Shown here piece by piece: positions 9,518 to 18,126 of a stretch of 64,000 nt of DNA (position 1 is the stretch's first letter; each line of letters begins with the position of its first letter). Origin of the DNA: Sphingobacterium faecium (GTDB lineage: Bacteria; Bacteroidota; Bacteroidia; Sphingobacteriales; Sphingobacteriaceae); assembly GCF_003054045.1 (NCBI RefSeq), contig NZ_QBKH01000002.1, positions 558,001 to 622,000 on the forward strand, written 5' to 3'. The position numbers were made by a program, and so were the translations under genes. The notes below the pieces were generated by a model that saw only the letters and a program-made list of their open reading frames with translations, did not search any database and was not told the origin of the DNA.

Positions 9518-10039
9518 ATGGCAACTAAAATCAGATTGCAAAGACATGGTAAAAAAGGACGTCCTTTTTACCACTTAGTAGTAGCAGATGCACGTGCTCC
9601 ACGTGATGGTAAATTCATCGACCGTATTGGTTCTTACAACCCAAACACAAACCCAGCGACTATCGTTTTGGATTTTGAAAAAGCTTTGGATTGGATGAAT
9701 AAAGGTGCTCAACCTACTGACACAGCTCGTACTATCCTTTCGGATAAAGGTGTTTTGTACAAAAAACACTTATTAGGCGGTGTTAAAAAAGGTGCATTTG
9801 ATGAGGCTGCTGCTGATGCTAAATTTGTTGCTTGGACTGAAGCTAATGATGCAAGAATCGCTGGTAAAAAAGACGGTTTAGCTAATACAAAAGCTGAAAC
9901 TAAGAAAATTGCATTAGCTGCTGAAGCTAAGAAAAAAGAAGAAAAAGCTGCTGCTATTGCTGCTAAAAATGCTCCAGTTGCAGAGGAAACTCCTGCTGAA
10001 GAAACTGAAGCTCCTGCTGCAGAAGAAACTGAAGGATAA
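9518..10039 (+). CDS. rpsP: 30S ribosomal protein S16
   Basis: The first 80 or so residues are a canonical bS16 (start [20 protein letters not shown], then [19 protein letters not shown]). This protein binds 16S rRNA in the 30S body and is needed for assembly. At 173 residues it is about twice the length of the E. coli protein. The extra C-terminal part is lysine-rich and then an Ala/Glu-rich low-complexity tail (repeats of AEE and APA), a known feature of Bacteroidota S16. The gene is followed by a strong terminator and then rimM, so readthrough or a separate promoter must drive rimM. Codon use is strongly biased, as expected for a highly expressed gene. Confidence 0.97.
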   Translation: MATKIRLQRHGKKGRPFYHLVVADARAPRDGKFIDRIGSYNPNTNPATIVLDFEKALDWMNKGAQPTDTARTILSDKGVLYKKHLLGGVKKGAFDEAAADAKFVAWTEANDARIAGKKDGLANTKAETKKIALAAEAKKKEEKAAAIAAKNAPVAEETPAEETEAPAAEETEG

Positions 10040-10062
10040 TTTTTCTTTCATACAGTATCAAG

Positions 10063-10094
10063 AAAGCCGGTTCGACATGATCCGGCTTTTTTTA
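10063..10094 (+). terminator. Terminator after rpsP
   Basis: AAAGCCGG (10063-10070) pairs with CCGGCTTT (10082-10089) around an 11-nt loop and is followed by a run of T. It ends rpsP transcription, possibly with readthrough into rimM. Confidence 0.9.
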
Positions 10095-10148
10095 TAAAGA
10101 AAATAACTCCTATTGCCAAGAAGTACTGCAATTTTGTATTTATATTTT

Positions 10149-10156
10149 TAAATTTG
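10149..10156 (+). promoter_or_regulatory. Candidate -7 element for rimM
   Basis: TAAATTTG matches TAnnTTTG and lies 17 nt before the rimM ATG. A -33 box at good spacing was not found. It would let rimM be transcribed independently of rpsP. Confidence 0.5.
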
Positions 10157-10173
10157 CCCTTTCAAATTAGAAC

Positions 10174-10701
10174 ATGACCATAGAAGAAAGTTTTTACATC
10201 GGTTATATTAGTAAAACACGAGGATTAAAAGGAGAGCTACAGCTTTTTTTTGAATTTGAAGATTATCAGGATTTAGATTTTGATGTCTTATTTGTTGAAG
10301 TCAATAAAAAATTAGTTCCTTATTTTGTCGCTAATATTAAATATCAAACCAATAGCACCGCTTATTTGAATTTGGAAGATGTAGATCATATTGATAAAGC
10401 ACAGCCCTTAGTACGTAAGAAGGTATATCTGCCTCATGATAAAATGCCTGAACGTGATCCTGATGATTTCAGATATACGGATTTAATTGGGTATTTGGTG
10501 ATTGATGAGGTGCATGGAGAACTTGGTGAAATTACACATGTGCAGGAAATGCCGCAACAGTTTATAGCTACTGTTGACTTTAATGGCAAGGAACTTATGT
10601 TCCCATTAAATGATGATTTAATGCTTGGTATTGATGCAGAAGATCAAGTACTAGAAGTCGATTTGCCCGAAGGCTTAGTTGAGTTATATAAAGAAATTTA
10701 A
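10174..10701 (+). CDS. rimM: Ribosome maturation factor RimM
   Basis: At 175 residues this is the usual length for RimM, which binds S19 and the 16S rRNA 3' domain to promote late 30S maturation. The N-terminal RimM barrel is seen in YIGYISKTRGLKGELQLFFEF. The C-terminal PRC-barrel is seen in DLIGYLVIDEVHGELGEI and LMFPLNDDLMLGID. It lies directly after rpsP, the standard neighbour across bacteria, although a terminator separates the two here. ATG at 10174 is the natural start. Confidence 0.95.
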   Translation: MTIEESFYIGYISKTRGLKGELQLFFEFEDYQDLDFDVLFVEVNKKLVPYFVANIKYQTNSTAYLNLEDVDHIDKAQPLVRKKVYLPHDKMPERDPDDFRYTDLIGYLVIDEVHGELGEITHVQEMPQQFIATVDFNGKELMFPLNDDLMLGIDAEDQVLEVDLPEGLVELYKEI

Positions 10702-10730
10702 CATATTCATAATAGAATATGAAGAAACAT

Positions 10731-10764
10731 AAGCTACTACACATCTTTGTGTAGTAGCTTTTTT
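10731..10764 (+). terminator. Terminator after rimM
   Basis: A 13-bp perfect stem (AAGCTACTACACA at 10731-10743 with 10748-10760) with a tctt loop is followed by T residues. It separates rimM from the riboswitch-controlled metF. Confidence 0.92.
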
Positions 10765-10865
10765 ATTTTAATAACACGGTTTTTGTAACTCCTGAACGTA
10801 TGATTTTTTTAAACAAGCTTCTAATATTATTTTGATTATAAATTTCTATTACCGATATTAGCCGA

Positions 10866-10971
10866 TGCTTATAGAGAAAGGCAGAGGGACTAGACCCAAT
10901 GAAGCCTTAGCAACCTGTTATTTTATAAGGTGCTACATTCTACCCCAACTCAGAGATGGGAAAGATAAGTT
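10866..10971 (+). promoter_or_regulatory. SAM-I (S-box) riboswitch upstream of metF
   Basis: The conserved S-box core is directly readable: GGCAGAGGGACTAGACCC, then AATGAAGCC and TTAGCAACC, followed by AAGGTGCTACATTCTACC. P1 is closed by CTTAT (10868-10872) and ATAAG (10965-10969). It lies 63 nt upstream of metF and would turn the gene down when S-adenosylmethionine is plentiful. No U-tract terminator follows. A small dyad ACAAGT/ACTTGT at 10975-10988 is the only downstream structure, so control may be at translation (inference). This accounts for most of the 331-base gap 10702-11032. Confidence 0.95.
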
Positions 10972-11032
10972 GAAACAAGTTTACTTGTGCATTTCGATGT
11001 AAGCCAACCAAAATCATATTTAAAAAAAATTA

Positions 11033-11989
11033 ATGAAAATCGTTGATCATATCAGTAATGCCAAAGGAAAAACTTTGTTTTCTTTTGAATTGTTGCCTCC
11101 AGCTAAGGGGCAGGGTATCCAGAGTATTTTTAAAACAATGGATGCACTTATGGAATTCAAGCCTCCCTTTATCGATGTGACTTATCATAGAGAAGACTAT
11201 ATGTATAAGAAACACGAAAGCGGTTTATTAGAGCGTGTGGCTTATCGTAAACGTCCAGGAACAGTTGCTATCTGTGCTGCTATTATGAATAAGTATAAAG
11301 TGGATGCTGTTCCTCACCTGATATGTGGAGGATTTACGAAAGAGGAAACGGAGAATGCATTAATTGATCTCAACTTCTTAGGGATTGATAATGTATTGGT
11401 ATTGAGGGGAGATGCACGAAAAGGTGATTCTGATTTTATTCCAACAGATGGTGGACATGCATTTGCAACGGATTTATTGCAACAGGTAGTTGATATGAAT
11501 CAGGGACAATATCTCCATGAAGATATTGCTATATCTGAAAAAACAAACTTTTGTATTGGTGTAGCGGGTTATCCAGAGAAACATTTTGAAGCGCCTAATT
11601 TTAATACCGATTTCAAATGGTTAAAAAAGAAAGTAGAGATGGGAGCAGAGTTTATCGTTACCCAAATGTTTTTTAATGTAGAAAAATACAAAGAGTTTGT
11701 TACTAAATGTAGAGAAAATGGTATTCATGTTCCTATTATACCAGGATTGAAACCTTTGACAACTAAAAAGCAATTGATTACCCTACCTAAGATTTTCCAT
11801 TTGGATATTCCCGAAGAATTGAGTGAGGCAGTCTCTGCATGTAAAAGTAATGCTGATGTGAGACAGGTGGGAGAGGAATGGTTAGTACAGCAGTGTAAAG
11901 AATTAATCGATTTCGGGGCTCCCGTTTTACATTTTTACACCATGAGTAATCCTGGTCCAACAAAAAGTATTGTAGAAAAGTTATTCTAA
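11033..11989 (+). CDS. metF: 5,10-methylenetetrahydrofolate reductase
   Basis: At 318 residues this is the bacterial MTHFR length. The enzyme is a FAD-dependent TIM barrel that reduces 5,10-methylene-THF to 5-methyl-THF, the methyl donor for methionine synthesis. Landmarks include the FSFELLPPAKG start with the catalytic glutamate, PPFIDVTYH, VPHLICGGFTKEE, DNVLVLRGDARKGD and IVTQMFFNVEKY, all typical of MetF. The SAM riboswitch just upstream independently supports a methionine-cycle role. The gene appears monocistronic, closed by a terminator at 12011. Confidence 0.97.
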   Translation: MKIVDHISNAKGKTLFSFELLPPAKGQGIQSIFKTMDALMEFKPPFIDVTYHREDYMYKKHESGLLERVAYRKRPGTVAICAAIMNKYKVDAVPHLICGGFTKEETENALIDLNFLGIDNVLVLRGDARKGDSDFIPTDGGHAFATDLLQQVVDMNQGQYLHEDIAISEKTNFCIGVAGYPEKHFEAPNFNTDFKWLKKKVEMGAEFIVTQMFFNVEKYKEFVTKCRENGIHVPIIPGLKPLTTKKQLITLPKIFHLDIPEELSEAVSACKSNADVRQVGEEWLVQQCKELIDFGAPVLHFYTMSNPGPTKSIVEKLF

Positions 11990-12010
11990 ACCTACCTATT
12001 TAACGATCAG

Positions 12011-12038
12011 CCTGCTACAGAGATGATGCAGGTTTTTT
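12011..12038 (+). terminator. Terminator after metF
   Basis: CCTGC (12011-12015) and GCAGG (12028-12032) enclose a 12-nt loop and are followed by six T residues. The stem is short but GC-rich. Confidence 0.75.
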
Positions 12039-12064
12039 AGAAGTAGTATTTTTTTATGGTATTT

Positions 12065-12315
12065 AATTAAAATCAATTAAGCTAGCGATCAACGTATTGC
12101 TCGCTCGTAATGTGAAATTTTTAATAGATCATCTGTATTATTAACAGCTGGCTGCTGATAAACCAGAAAGTGGATTAGAAGTCCGAAATATTAAAAAAGC
12201 TCTTGACGCTGTTGACTTGTATAATCGCTAATATGAAAGAAAAAGGACCCATATGTCTATGTTGCTGATCTGAGGAAAATGTATAAAAACATATATCTAG
12301 GAGTGAGCCATTAAA
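12065..12315 (+). pseudogene. Decayed coding remnant, family not recognised
   Basis: One frame from 12065 reads protein-like sequence broken by a single TAA at 12142-12144. It resumes with LAADKPESGLEV and RNIKKALDAVDLYNR up to TAA at 12229. Protein-like coding then continues in another frame (PYVYVADLRKMYKNIYLGVSH, ending at the TAA at 12313-12315). No start codon is visible. One nonsense mutation plus one frameshift would explain the pattern. I cannot assign a family; the helix-rich basic composition is all that can be said. Confidence 0.4.
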
Positions 12316-12318
12316 TGA

Positions 12319-12354
12319 AAGAGACCAGAAATTATAACAAAATACTGGTCTCTT
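12319..12354. terminator. Hairpin, possible terminator of the decayed gene
   Basis: AAGAGACCAG (12319-12328) pairs perfectly with CTGGTCTCTT (12345-12354) around a 16-nt loop. The following sequence is only moderately T-rich. Its position just after the remnant suggests it was once that gene's terminator. Confidence 0.5.
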
Positions 12355-12482
12355 ATTGTTTTAGCTATAACGTGGTTATTTATCAGTGTTATGCTGTTAA
12401 AATAGATAACTGACAGCATTATATAGCAAATGTCAATGTTTAATAATCATTTAAACAACATATTACCCCTGTAGATTATTTG

Positions 12483-13154
12483 TTAAAATTTTACTCCTAC
12501 ACCAAAACCCAGAAGAAAAGGATTGATATTTACCTTTGCAGGAATATTTAATCCAGTTGCAAGGTTACTTGCATCCACATTGACATCTGTTTTTAGAAGG
12601 ATGTGTTTCACATCAAGATTGACAAATAAATTTTTTGAAATGCTAATGTCAACACCCAATTGAGTGGCTAACCCAAAAGCATTATCGTATTGCACATTTT
12701 TAACTGTATTTCCAGCATTCTCATTGTAAAATATAGTATAGTTCGCTCCAACTCCGATATAGGGTTTAATAGATGGAGTAGGATGGAAATGATATTGAAC
12801 AGTTAAAGTCGGTGGTAATAACCAAACACTACCCAAGTCAATTTTATTATTGGTACTACCACCAATAGCTGATAAATCCGAATTTGTGGTGGATACTTTG
12901 TGTTTTGTAGTTCCGAGGATCAATTCTGCTGCGATGTTTTTGTTAAAAAAATAAGTGAAATCCAGTTCAGGAATTAACTGACTTGAAATAGCAACATTTC
13001 CTCCAATCGTGGATACATCAGCATTTTCGATAGGGACAACTCCTACACCTCTAAGACGTATCTGCCATCTATCAAAGTCTCTAGTTTCTTGTGCCTGACT
13101 TACTCCTAATCCGAATAATAAGCATGCAGCAGTTGCAAAGAATAACTTTTTCAT
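12483..13154 (-). CDS. ompW: OmpW-family outer membrane beta-barrel protein
   Basis: The 223-residue product has a clear Sec signal peptide (MKKLFFATAACLLFGLGVSQA, cleavage about residue 21). The remainder is a small beta-barrel with alternating hydrophobic strands and a terminal aromatic (VGVKF). The OmpW signature is seen in WLLPPTLTVQYHF, followed by PYIGVGANYTIFY and VNLDVKHI. OmpW forms an eight-stranded barrel with a narrow hydrophobic channel; its substrate is unclear. The gene is monocistronic. A TATATTTG -7-like box (complement of 13181-13188) lies 26 nt upstream of the start. Confidence 0.9.
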   Translation of the reverse strand: MKKLFFATAACLLFGLGVSQAQETRDFDRWQIRLRGVGVVPIENADVSTIGGNVAISSQLIPELDFTYFFNKNIAAELILGTTKHKVSTTNSDLSAIGGSTNNKIDLGSVWLLPPTLTVQYHFHPTPSIKPYIGVGANYTIFYNENAGNTVKNVQYDNAFGLATQLGVDISISKNLFVNLDVKHILLKTDVNVDASNLATGLNIPAKVNINPFLLGFGVGVKF

Positions 13155-13315
13155 ATTTGAATGTGTTAATTGTGATTATTCAAATATAAAGGGGCCACAG
13201 CTTTAAATATGTGACAAAAATCAAGAGTAGCTATGAAGGTAATTACTTTCTAGATCGGCTTAAATATCGATATTGATCATTAGTGATTCTACTTTTTTAT
13301 TGAAGATGACTTCAT

Positions 13316-13345
13316 AAAAAAGGGAAGCTATTGCCTCCCTTTTTT
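13316..13345 (-). terminator. Terminator after glnS
   Basis: AAAAAAGGGA (13316-13325) pairs with TCCCTTTTTT (13336-13345), with a GC/GC pair inside the loop. Read on the minus strand it ends in a T-tract just after the glnS stop. Confidence 0.9.
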
Positions 13346-13351
13346 ATGTTA

Positions 13352-15022
13352 TTATTGACCTTTTTTTACTTCTTTGGCCCAAGAATCTTTTAGCCCAACC
13401 GTTCGATTGAAGACCAAGTGATCTGGCGACGAAGAGGTATCTAAAGTGAAATATCCTAGTCTGATAAATTGATATCCTTTTCCCGGTACCGCATTTAACA
13501 AATCAGGTTCTATATATGCTTTGCTAATTTTTAAACTATCGGGATTGATCGATTCTTTAAAATTTTCAGAAGCAGCAGGGTTTTCATCGTTAAATAAACG
13601 ATCATATAATCTAATTTCAGTTTCCTTAGCATGTGGAACAGAAACCCAGTGAATGGTACCTTTTACCTTCATTCCAGAAGTATCTTCTCCAGATTTTGAA
13701 TTAGGGACATAAGTACAATGCACTTCTGTTACTTGACCATTTGCGTCTTTGACGAAGTCATGGCAGGTTACGATATAGGCATTCTTTAAACGTACAGAAA
13801 GACCTGGTCCTAAACGGAAAAATTTCTTTGGAGCATCTTCCATAAAGTCATCACGTTCGATCCATAACTCATTTGAAAAAGGAATCATACGAGAACCTTC
13901 ACCACCTTCAACCTCAGGGTTATTTTCACCATGTAACTCTTCTATATGGTCAGTCGGAAGATTTGTGATCACTAATTTAATAGGATCCAAGACAGCCATT
14001 CTTCTCCATGCTGTTTTATTCAAATCCTCACGAATACAAAATTCTAACAAACTCACATCAATCATGTTTTCGCGTTTAGCGACACCGATTTTATCACAGA
14101 ATGCACGAATACTCGCTGGTGTATAGCCCCTTCTACGCAAACCAGAAATTGTTGGCATACGGGGATCGTCCCAACTTTCGACAAATTTATCATTGACTAA
14201 TTGCAACAACTTACGCTTACTCATCACTGTGTAAGTCATGTTAAGGCGAGCAAATTCATATTGCTTTGATGGGTAAATCTCTAATTTTTCAATACACCAA
14301 TCATATAACGCACGATGAGGAATAAACTCTAATGTACAAATGGAATGTGTGATTTTTTCGATCGAATCTGATTGACCATGTGCAAAATCATACATCGGGT
14401 AAATACACCATTTGTTTCCAGTACGGTGATGATGTGCATGTTTGATGCGGTACAATAAAGGATCACGCAAATGCATATTTGGATTAGCAAGATCTATTTT
14501 AGCACGCAATACTTTTTCACCATCTTGGTATTTACCATCTTTCATTTCTTGAAAAAGAACCAAATTCTCTTCAACACTGCGACTGCGATTAGGAGTAGGA
14601 ACTCCAGGTTCAGTTGGTGTACCTTTGGCCGCCGCAATCTCTTCGGCAGTACTATCATCTACATAAGCCAAATCTTTTTTGATTAGGTCTACAGCATATT
14701 GATATAAGGTATCAAAATAATCTGAAGTATATAATTCCTGTGCCCAGCTAAAGCCAAGCCATTGAATGTCGTGTTTAATACTTTCAACATACTCTGTATC
14801 CTCTGTAACAGGATTAGTATCGTCAAAACGTAAGTTAGTCTTGCCATTATATTTCTGACCTAAACCAAAGTTTAAGCAAATAGATTTAGCATGACCAATG
14901 TGAAGATAGCCGTTTGGCTCGGGAGGGAAACGCGTTAATACACGTCCATCATGTGCCCCATTACGAAGATCGTCTTCGATAATTTCTTCAATAAAATTTA
15001 ATGATTTCTCCTCGTTTATCAT
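13352..15022 (-). CDS. glnS: Glutamine--tRNA ligase
   Basis: This 556-residue class I synthetase charges tRNA-Gln with glutamine. The HIGH motif is at residues 41-44 within [14 protein letters not shown], and the KMSKS equivalent is [11 protein letters not shown]. The GlnRS-specific [20 protein letters not shown] and the C-terminal beta-barrel anticodon-binding region (for example [11 protein letters not shown] at the end) are present. Length matches E. coli GlnRS. The gene stands alone. A -7-like TAACTTTG ends only 4 nt before the ATG, which raises the possibility of a leaderless message. Confidence 0.97.
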   Translation of the reverse strand: MINEEKSLNFIEEIIEDDLRNGAHDGRVLTRFPPEPNGYLHIGHAKSICLNFGLGQKYNGKTNLRFDDTNPVTEDTEYVESIKHDIQWLGFSWAQELYTSDYFDTLYQYAVDLIKKDLAYVDDSTAEEIAAAKGTPTEPGVPTPNRSRSVEENLVLFQEMKDGKYQDGEKVLRAKIDLANPNMHLRDPLLYRIKHAHHHRTGNKWCIYPMYDFAHGQSDSIEKITHSICTLEFIPHRALYDWCIEKLEIYPSKQYEFARLNMTYTVMSKRKLLQLVNDKFVESWDDPRMPTISGLRRRGYTPASIRAFCDKIGVAKRENMIDVSLLEFCIREDLNKTAWRRMAVLDPIKLVITNLPTDHIEELHGENNPEVEGGEGSRMIPFSNELWIERDDFMEDAPKKFFRLGPGLSVRLKNAYIVTCHDFVKDANGQVTEVHCTYVPNSKSGEDTSGMKVKGTIHWVSVPHAKETEIRLYDRLFNDENPAASENFKESINPDSLKISKAYIEPDLLNAVPGKGYQFIRLGYFTLDTSSSPDHLVFNRTVGLKDSWAKEVKKGQ

Positions 15023-15161
15023 AATACAAAGTTAAGTATTACTTCGAATTATCCGTAGTAGTTCTCACATTTTAAAGTAAGTTGTTTCAATAGAAAAATT
15101 ACTATTATATACAAGCTGTAACTAGGAAGGGTAGAGGGGCGGAAAATGGATTTTATAATAG

Positions 15162-15188
15162 AAAAAGGGTCAGTTGCCCGACCCTTTT
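15162..15188 (-). terminator. Terminator after the carbonic anhydrase gene
   Basis: AAAAGGGTC (15163-15171) pairs with GACCCTTTT (15180-15188) around an 8-nt loop. It lies just past the carbonic anhydrase stop and yields a T-tract on the minus strand. Confidence 0.88.
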
Positions 15189-15193
15189 CAATG

Positions 15194-15838
15194 CTATTTA
15201 TAAGAGAATACATCTCCAAGATCTTCATTACTGGTAAAAGTACAACTCAGATCTGTCAGTTCACCTGTTCCGATGTTAATGACCATTCCATGAACGGCAA
15301 GATCATTTCTATCTTTCCAAGCATTTTGTATAATGGAAGTTGTACATAAATTGAACACCTGCTCTTGTACATTTAGTTCAATTAATCTGTCTACTTTTTT
15401 GTCATGATCCTCTATAGCGTCTATTTCAGCCGCATGTAAACGGTAAACATCTTTAATATGGCACAACCAGTTATCAATGATACCAAATTGATTGCGACTC
15501 AATGATGCAGCAACACCACCACAGCCATAGTGACCAGCGATTATGATTTGTTTTACTTTTAAAACATTGACCGCATAATCCAGTACAGATAGCATGCTCA
15601 TGTCTGAATGTACACACATGTTTGCAATATTACGGTGTACAAATACTTCTCCAGGCTTAGTACCTGTGATTTCATTTGCTGGCACCCGACTGTCTGCACA
15701 ACCAATCCATAAAATTTCTGGATTTTGACCTTTTGCTAATTGTTGAAAACGACCTGATGTATCATTCTTAACAAAGTCCATCCATTCGCGATTTCCGTCT
15801 AAAATTTTTTTAAATCCTAATTCTAAATCTTTTTCCAT
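15194..15838 (-). CDS. Beta-class carbonic anhydrase
   Basis: This 214-residue enzyme interconverts CO2 and bicarbonate. The zinc ligands are readable as C47 (in GCADSRVPAN), H103 and C106 (in AGHYGCGG), with the catalytic Asp49-Arg51 dyad in CADSR. The stretch GEVFVHRNIANMC is also diagnostic. It lies 96 nt downstream of a SulP transporter gene on the same strand. Such pairs or fusions are common, which suggests the two handle bicarbonate together (inference). No signal peptide is seen, so it is cytoplasmic. Confidence 0.95.
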   Translation of the reverse strand: MEKDLELGFKKILDGNREWMDFVKNDTSGRFQQLAKGQNPEILWIGCADSRVPANEITGTKPGEVFVHRNIANMCVHSDMSMLSVLDYAVNVLKVKQIIIAGHYGCGGVAASLSRNQFGIIDNWLCHIKDVYRLHAAEIDAIEDHDKKVDRLIELNVQEQVFNLCTTSIIQNAWKDRNDLAVHGMVINIGTGELTDLSCTFTSNEDLGDVFSYK

Positions 15839-15934
15839 TTTATATATATATATTAATACAGTTCATATTTAATTGAGCTGCATGTTTTATCCCTGATAGG
15901 ATACAAATCTCGTTAATTAATTGTTTTATTTTTA

Positions 15935-17473
15935 TTATTTTTTCTTGTATTCAACATCTGTCAATTCAATGCGCTTTCCTTTGGTCAAGGCATTTTGTTG
16001 AAAATCTTTAATAACTTCAATGACATCTTTATCAATGAATTTACTTGCAGTACCATTGATAACAATCAAACCAACAGATTTAGGAAGGCTATAAAGCTTT
16101 TGTTGAATAGGCGCTTTATTTAAAAAAGATACCTCTTCGGCCAAAGTGATGATAGCTTTGTCGCAGTCATTTTGTTTTACGATATCAAATTTAAAAGCAT
16201 TTTGCATATTTGCTTTTAAGATATAAAAAGTAGCTACAACAAGTCCAATACCAACACCCATCAATAAGTCTGTAAATACAATGGCTACAATTGTTGCGAA
16301 AAATGGAATAAATTGATCAAGTCCTTTTTTATACATCGATGTAAACAAAGCAGGTTTTGCCAATTTATATCCCGTTTGCAATAAAATTGCAGCTAAGCAT
16401 GACAACGGAATAAAATTCAATACATTAGGTATGATTAAGATAGCCAGTAATAACCACATACCATGCAATAGGGCCGACTGTCTCGTTCTACCCCCAGCAT
16501 TGACATTTGCAGATGAACGTACAATGACAGAGGTCATCGGTAAGCCTCCCAATAAACCACTTGTAATATTACCAACACCCTGAGCGATCAATTCCCGATT
16601 TGTAGGTGTATTTCTTTTAAATGGATCAATTTTATCCACCGCTTCAATACTTAAAAGTGTTTCTAAACTGGCAATAATTGCAATAGTAAAAGCGACTATC
16701 CAGACCTCCTTATTGATGATTTGTGTAAAATCTGGGAGTGTAAATAGTCCAGTAAATTCTGCAAATGAATTGACAATAGGTACAAGGACAAATTGTGATT
16801 CAGCCAGTTGGAAACGTGTGCCATTAAAAGCAAATGACAAGCCTATGCCCAGAGCAACTACAATTAATGGAGCTGGGATCTTGTTTAGCTTTGGTATTTT
16901 AGACCAATAGATTAAGACTACCAATGATAGTATACAAATGATAAAAGCGCCCAGACCAATGGAAGATATCAATGTGTCGGTGAATGCTCCGATTCCATGA
17001 CCATTATCAAGTTCAAAAGCATGGGTTTCCATCATACCAAATGCCAAAGGAATTTGCTTCAATATAATGGTGATACCAATTGCGGCAAGCATTCCGACGA
17101 TAACAGAAGAAGGGAAGTAATTGCCTATCATGCCAGCTTTAACTATTCCAAGAATCAATTGGATAATACCTGCAATAACTACAGCTAATAAAAAAGTCTC
17201 ATAGGCACCGAGACTCTGAATAGCGCCCAAGACAATAACCGTAAGACCAGCTGCAGGGCCACTGACGCTCAAAGGTGATTTACTGATAGAAGAGACGACG
17301 ACACCGCCAATTACTCCTGTTAACAATCCTGCAAACAATGGCGCACCAGAGGCCATTGCAATACCCAAACATAGTGGAAGTGCTACTAAAAACACTACAA
17401 CACTAGCGGGTACATCATATTTTAAGTCTCTTTTCGATAGTTTTAGAAAAGCAGACATACGAGTTCCAAACAT
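15935..17473 (-). CDS. SulP-family inorganic anion transporter
   Basis: The 512-residue protein has the SulP transmembrane core: the start DVPASVVVFLVALPLCLGIAMASGAP, then SGPAAGLTVIVLG, and about 12-14 hydrophobic segments up to residue 420. The C-terminal tail (about residues 440-510, with LIVINGTASKFIDKDVIEVI) is a short STAS-like domain. SulP proteins carry sulfate, bicarbonate or other anions. The adjacent carbonic anhydrase gene favours bicarbonate (inference). An internal ATG at residue 6 is an alternative start. Confidence 0.9.
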   Translation of the reverse strand: MFGTRMSAFLKLSKRDLKYDVPASVVVFLVALPLCLGIAMASGAPLFAGLLTGVIGGVVVSSISKSPLSVSGPAAGLTVIVLGAIQSLGAYETFLLAVVIAGIIQLILGIVKAGMIGNYFPSSVIVGMLAAIGITIILKQIPLAFGMMETHAFELDNGHGIGAFTDTLISSIGLGAFIICILSLVVLIYWSKIPKLNKIPAPLIVVALGIGLSFAFNGTRFQLAESQFVLVPIVNSFAEFTGLFTLPDFTQIINKEVWIVAFTIAIIASLETLLSIEAVDKIDPFKRNTPTNRELIAQGVGNITSGLLGGLPMTSVIVRSSANVNAGGRTRQSALLHGMWLLLAILIIPNVLNFIPLSCLAAILLQTGYKLAKPALFTSMYKKGLDQFIPFFATIVAIVFTDLLMGVGIGLVVATFYILKANMQNAFKFDIVKQNDCDKAIITLAEEVSFLNKAPIQQKLYSLPKSVGLIVINGTASKFIDKDVIEVIKDFQQNALTKGKRIELTDVEYKKK

Positions 17474-17573
17474 TAGTTTCTGTCTAAAAATGTTACCTGA
17501 TATTTTACCATATATTCCTCTAATCAGACTTGATTAAAGTTGATGTCATGCCGAATGGCACATAAAGGGAGAA

Positions 17574-17906
17574 TTAGCAGTTAGGAGGCGGCGTAGGAAC
17601 AGAAGGGTGGAATGCGCGAATACATTTTTCATTTTTCAAATAATGTTTTTGCTTTCCATGATTATCAGTAATGATGGCTAAGAAATTCGATTCTTCTGTT
17701 TTAGCATTAAAAAACTTTGAACCAGATTCATTACTATCACTGTGTGCACCATTGTTGTTTTCAATTTCTAATTGGAGCACAATTTGAAGAATTGTGTTTT
17801 GATCTAATAAAGAAGAAAATATAGGCGTTATCGATATGCTCATCTTTACGAAAAAGATTAAAGCACATAATAGAGCGGCGATATTTCTAATTTTTTTGTT
17901 AAACAT
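17574..17906 (-). CDS. Small membrane-anchored protein of unknown function
   Basis: This 110-residue product was not recognised. It has a basic N terminus and one hydrophobic segment (about residues 10-33, AALLCALIFFVKMSI) that could be an anchor or uncleaved signal. A central Asn/Ser-rich stretch follows (NNGAHSDSNESGSK), and the tail is proline-rich, FHPSVPTPPPNC. It is not in tight linkage with the SulP gene upstream (about 100 nt gap, same strand). The frame is clean and the N-terminal segment is plausible, so it is likely real, but its function is unknown. Confidence 0.6.
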   Translation of the reverse strand: MFNKKIRNIAALLCALIFFVKMSISITPIFSSLLDQNTILQIVLQLEIENNNGAHSDSNESGSKFFNAKTEESNFLAIITDNHGKQKHYLKNEKCIRAFHPSVPTPPPNC

Positions 17907-18126
17907 TTTTTTTCAAAACTGTATCTGTACCTTTTTTAGAGTATGTAAAAATACATTTTTCATGTTAAAAAATTATTAATTTTTTGAAAAAAAGCCCTTG
18001 CTGACAAAAAAATTACAAAGACTCAATATTTCGTTCTATATTTAATCTAAGAAATATAATTTGTAAAAGGCGGGGGTATTTTAAGATTAAGGACTGGTTC
18101 CTTTATAAAAACTAGTATATTAAAGA

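Larger units (their letters stand above)
11990..12482. other. Intergenic region metF to ompW-like gene
   Basis: This 493-base gap contains the metF terminator, a degraded coding stretch (12065-12315), and a 10-bp hairpin at 12319-12354. No intact gene or promoter was recognised in it. Confidence 0.6.
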
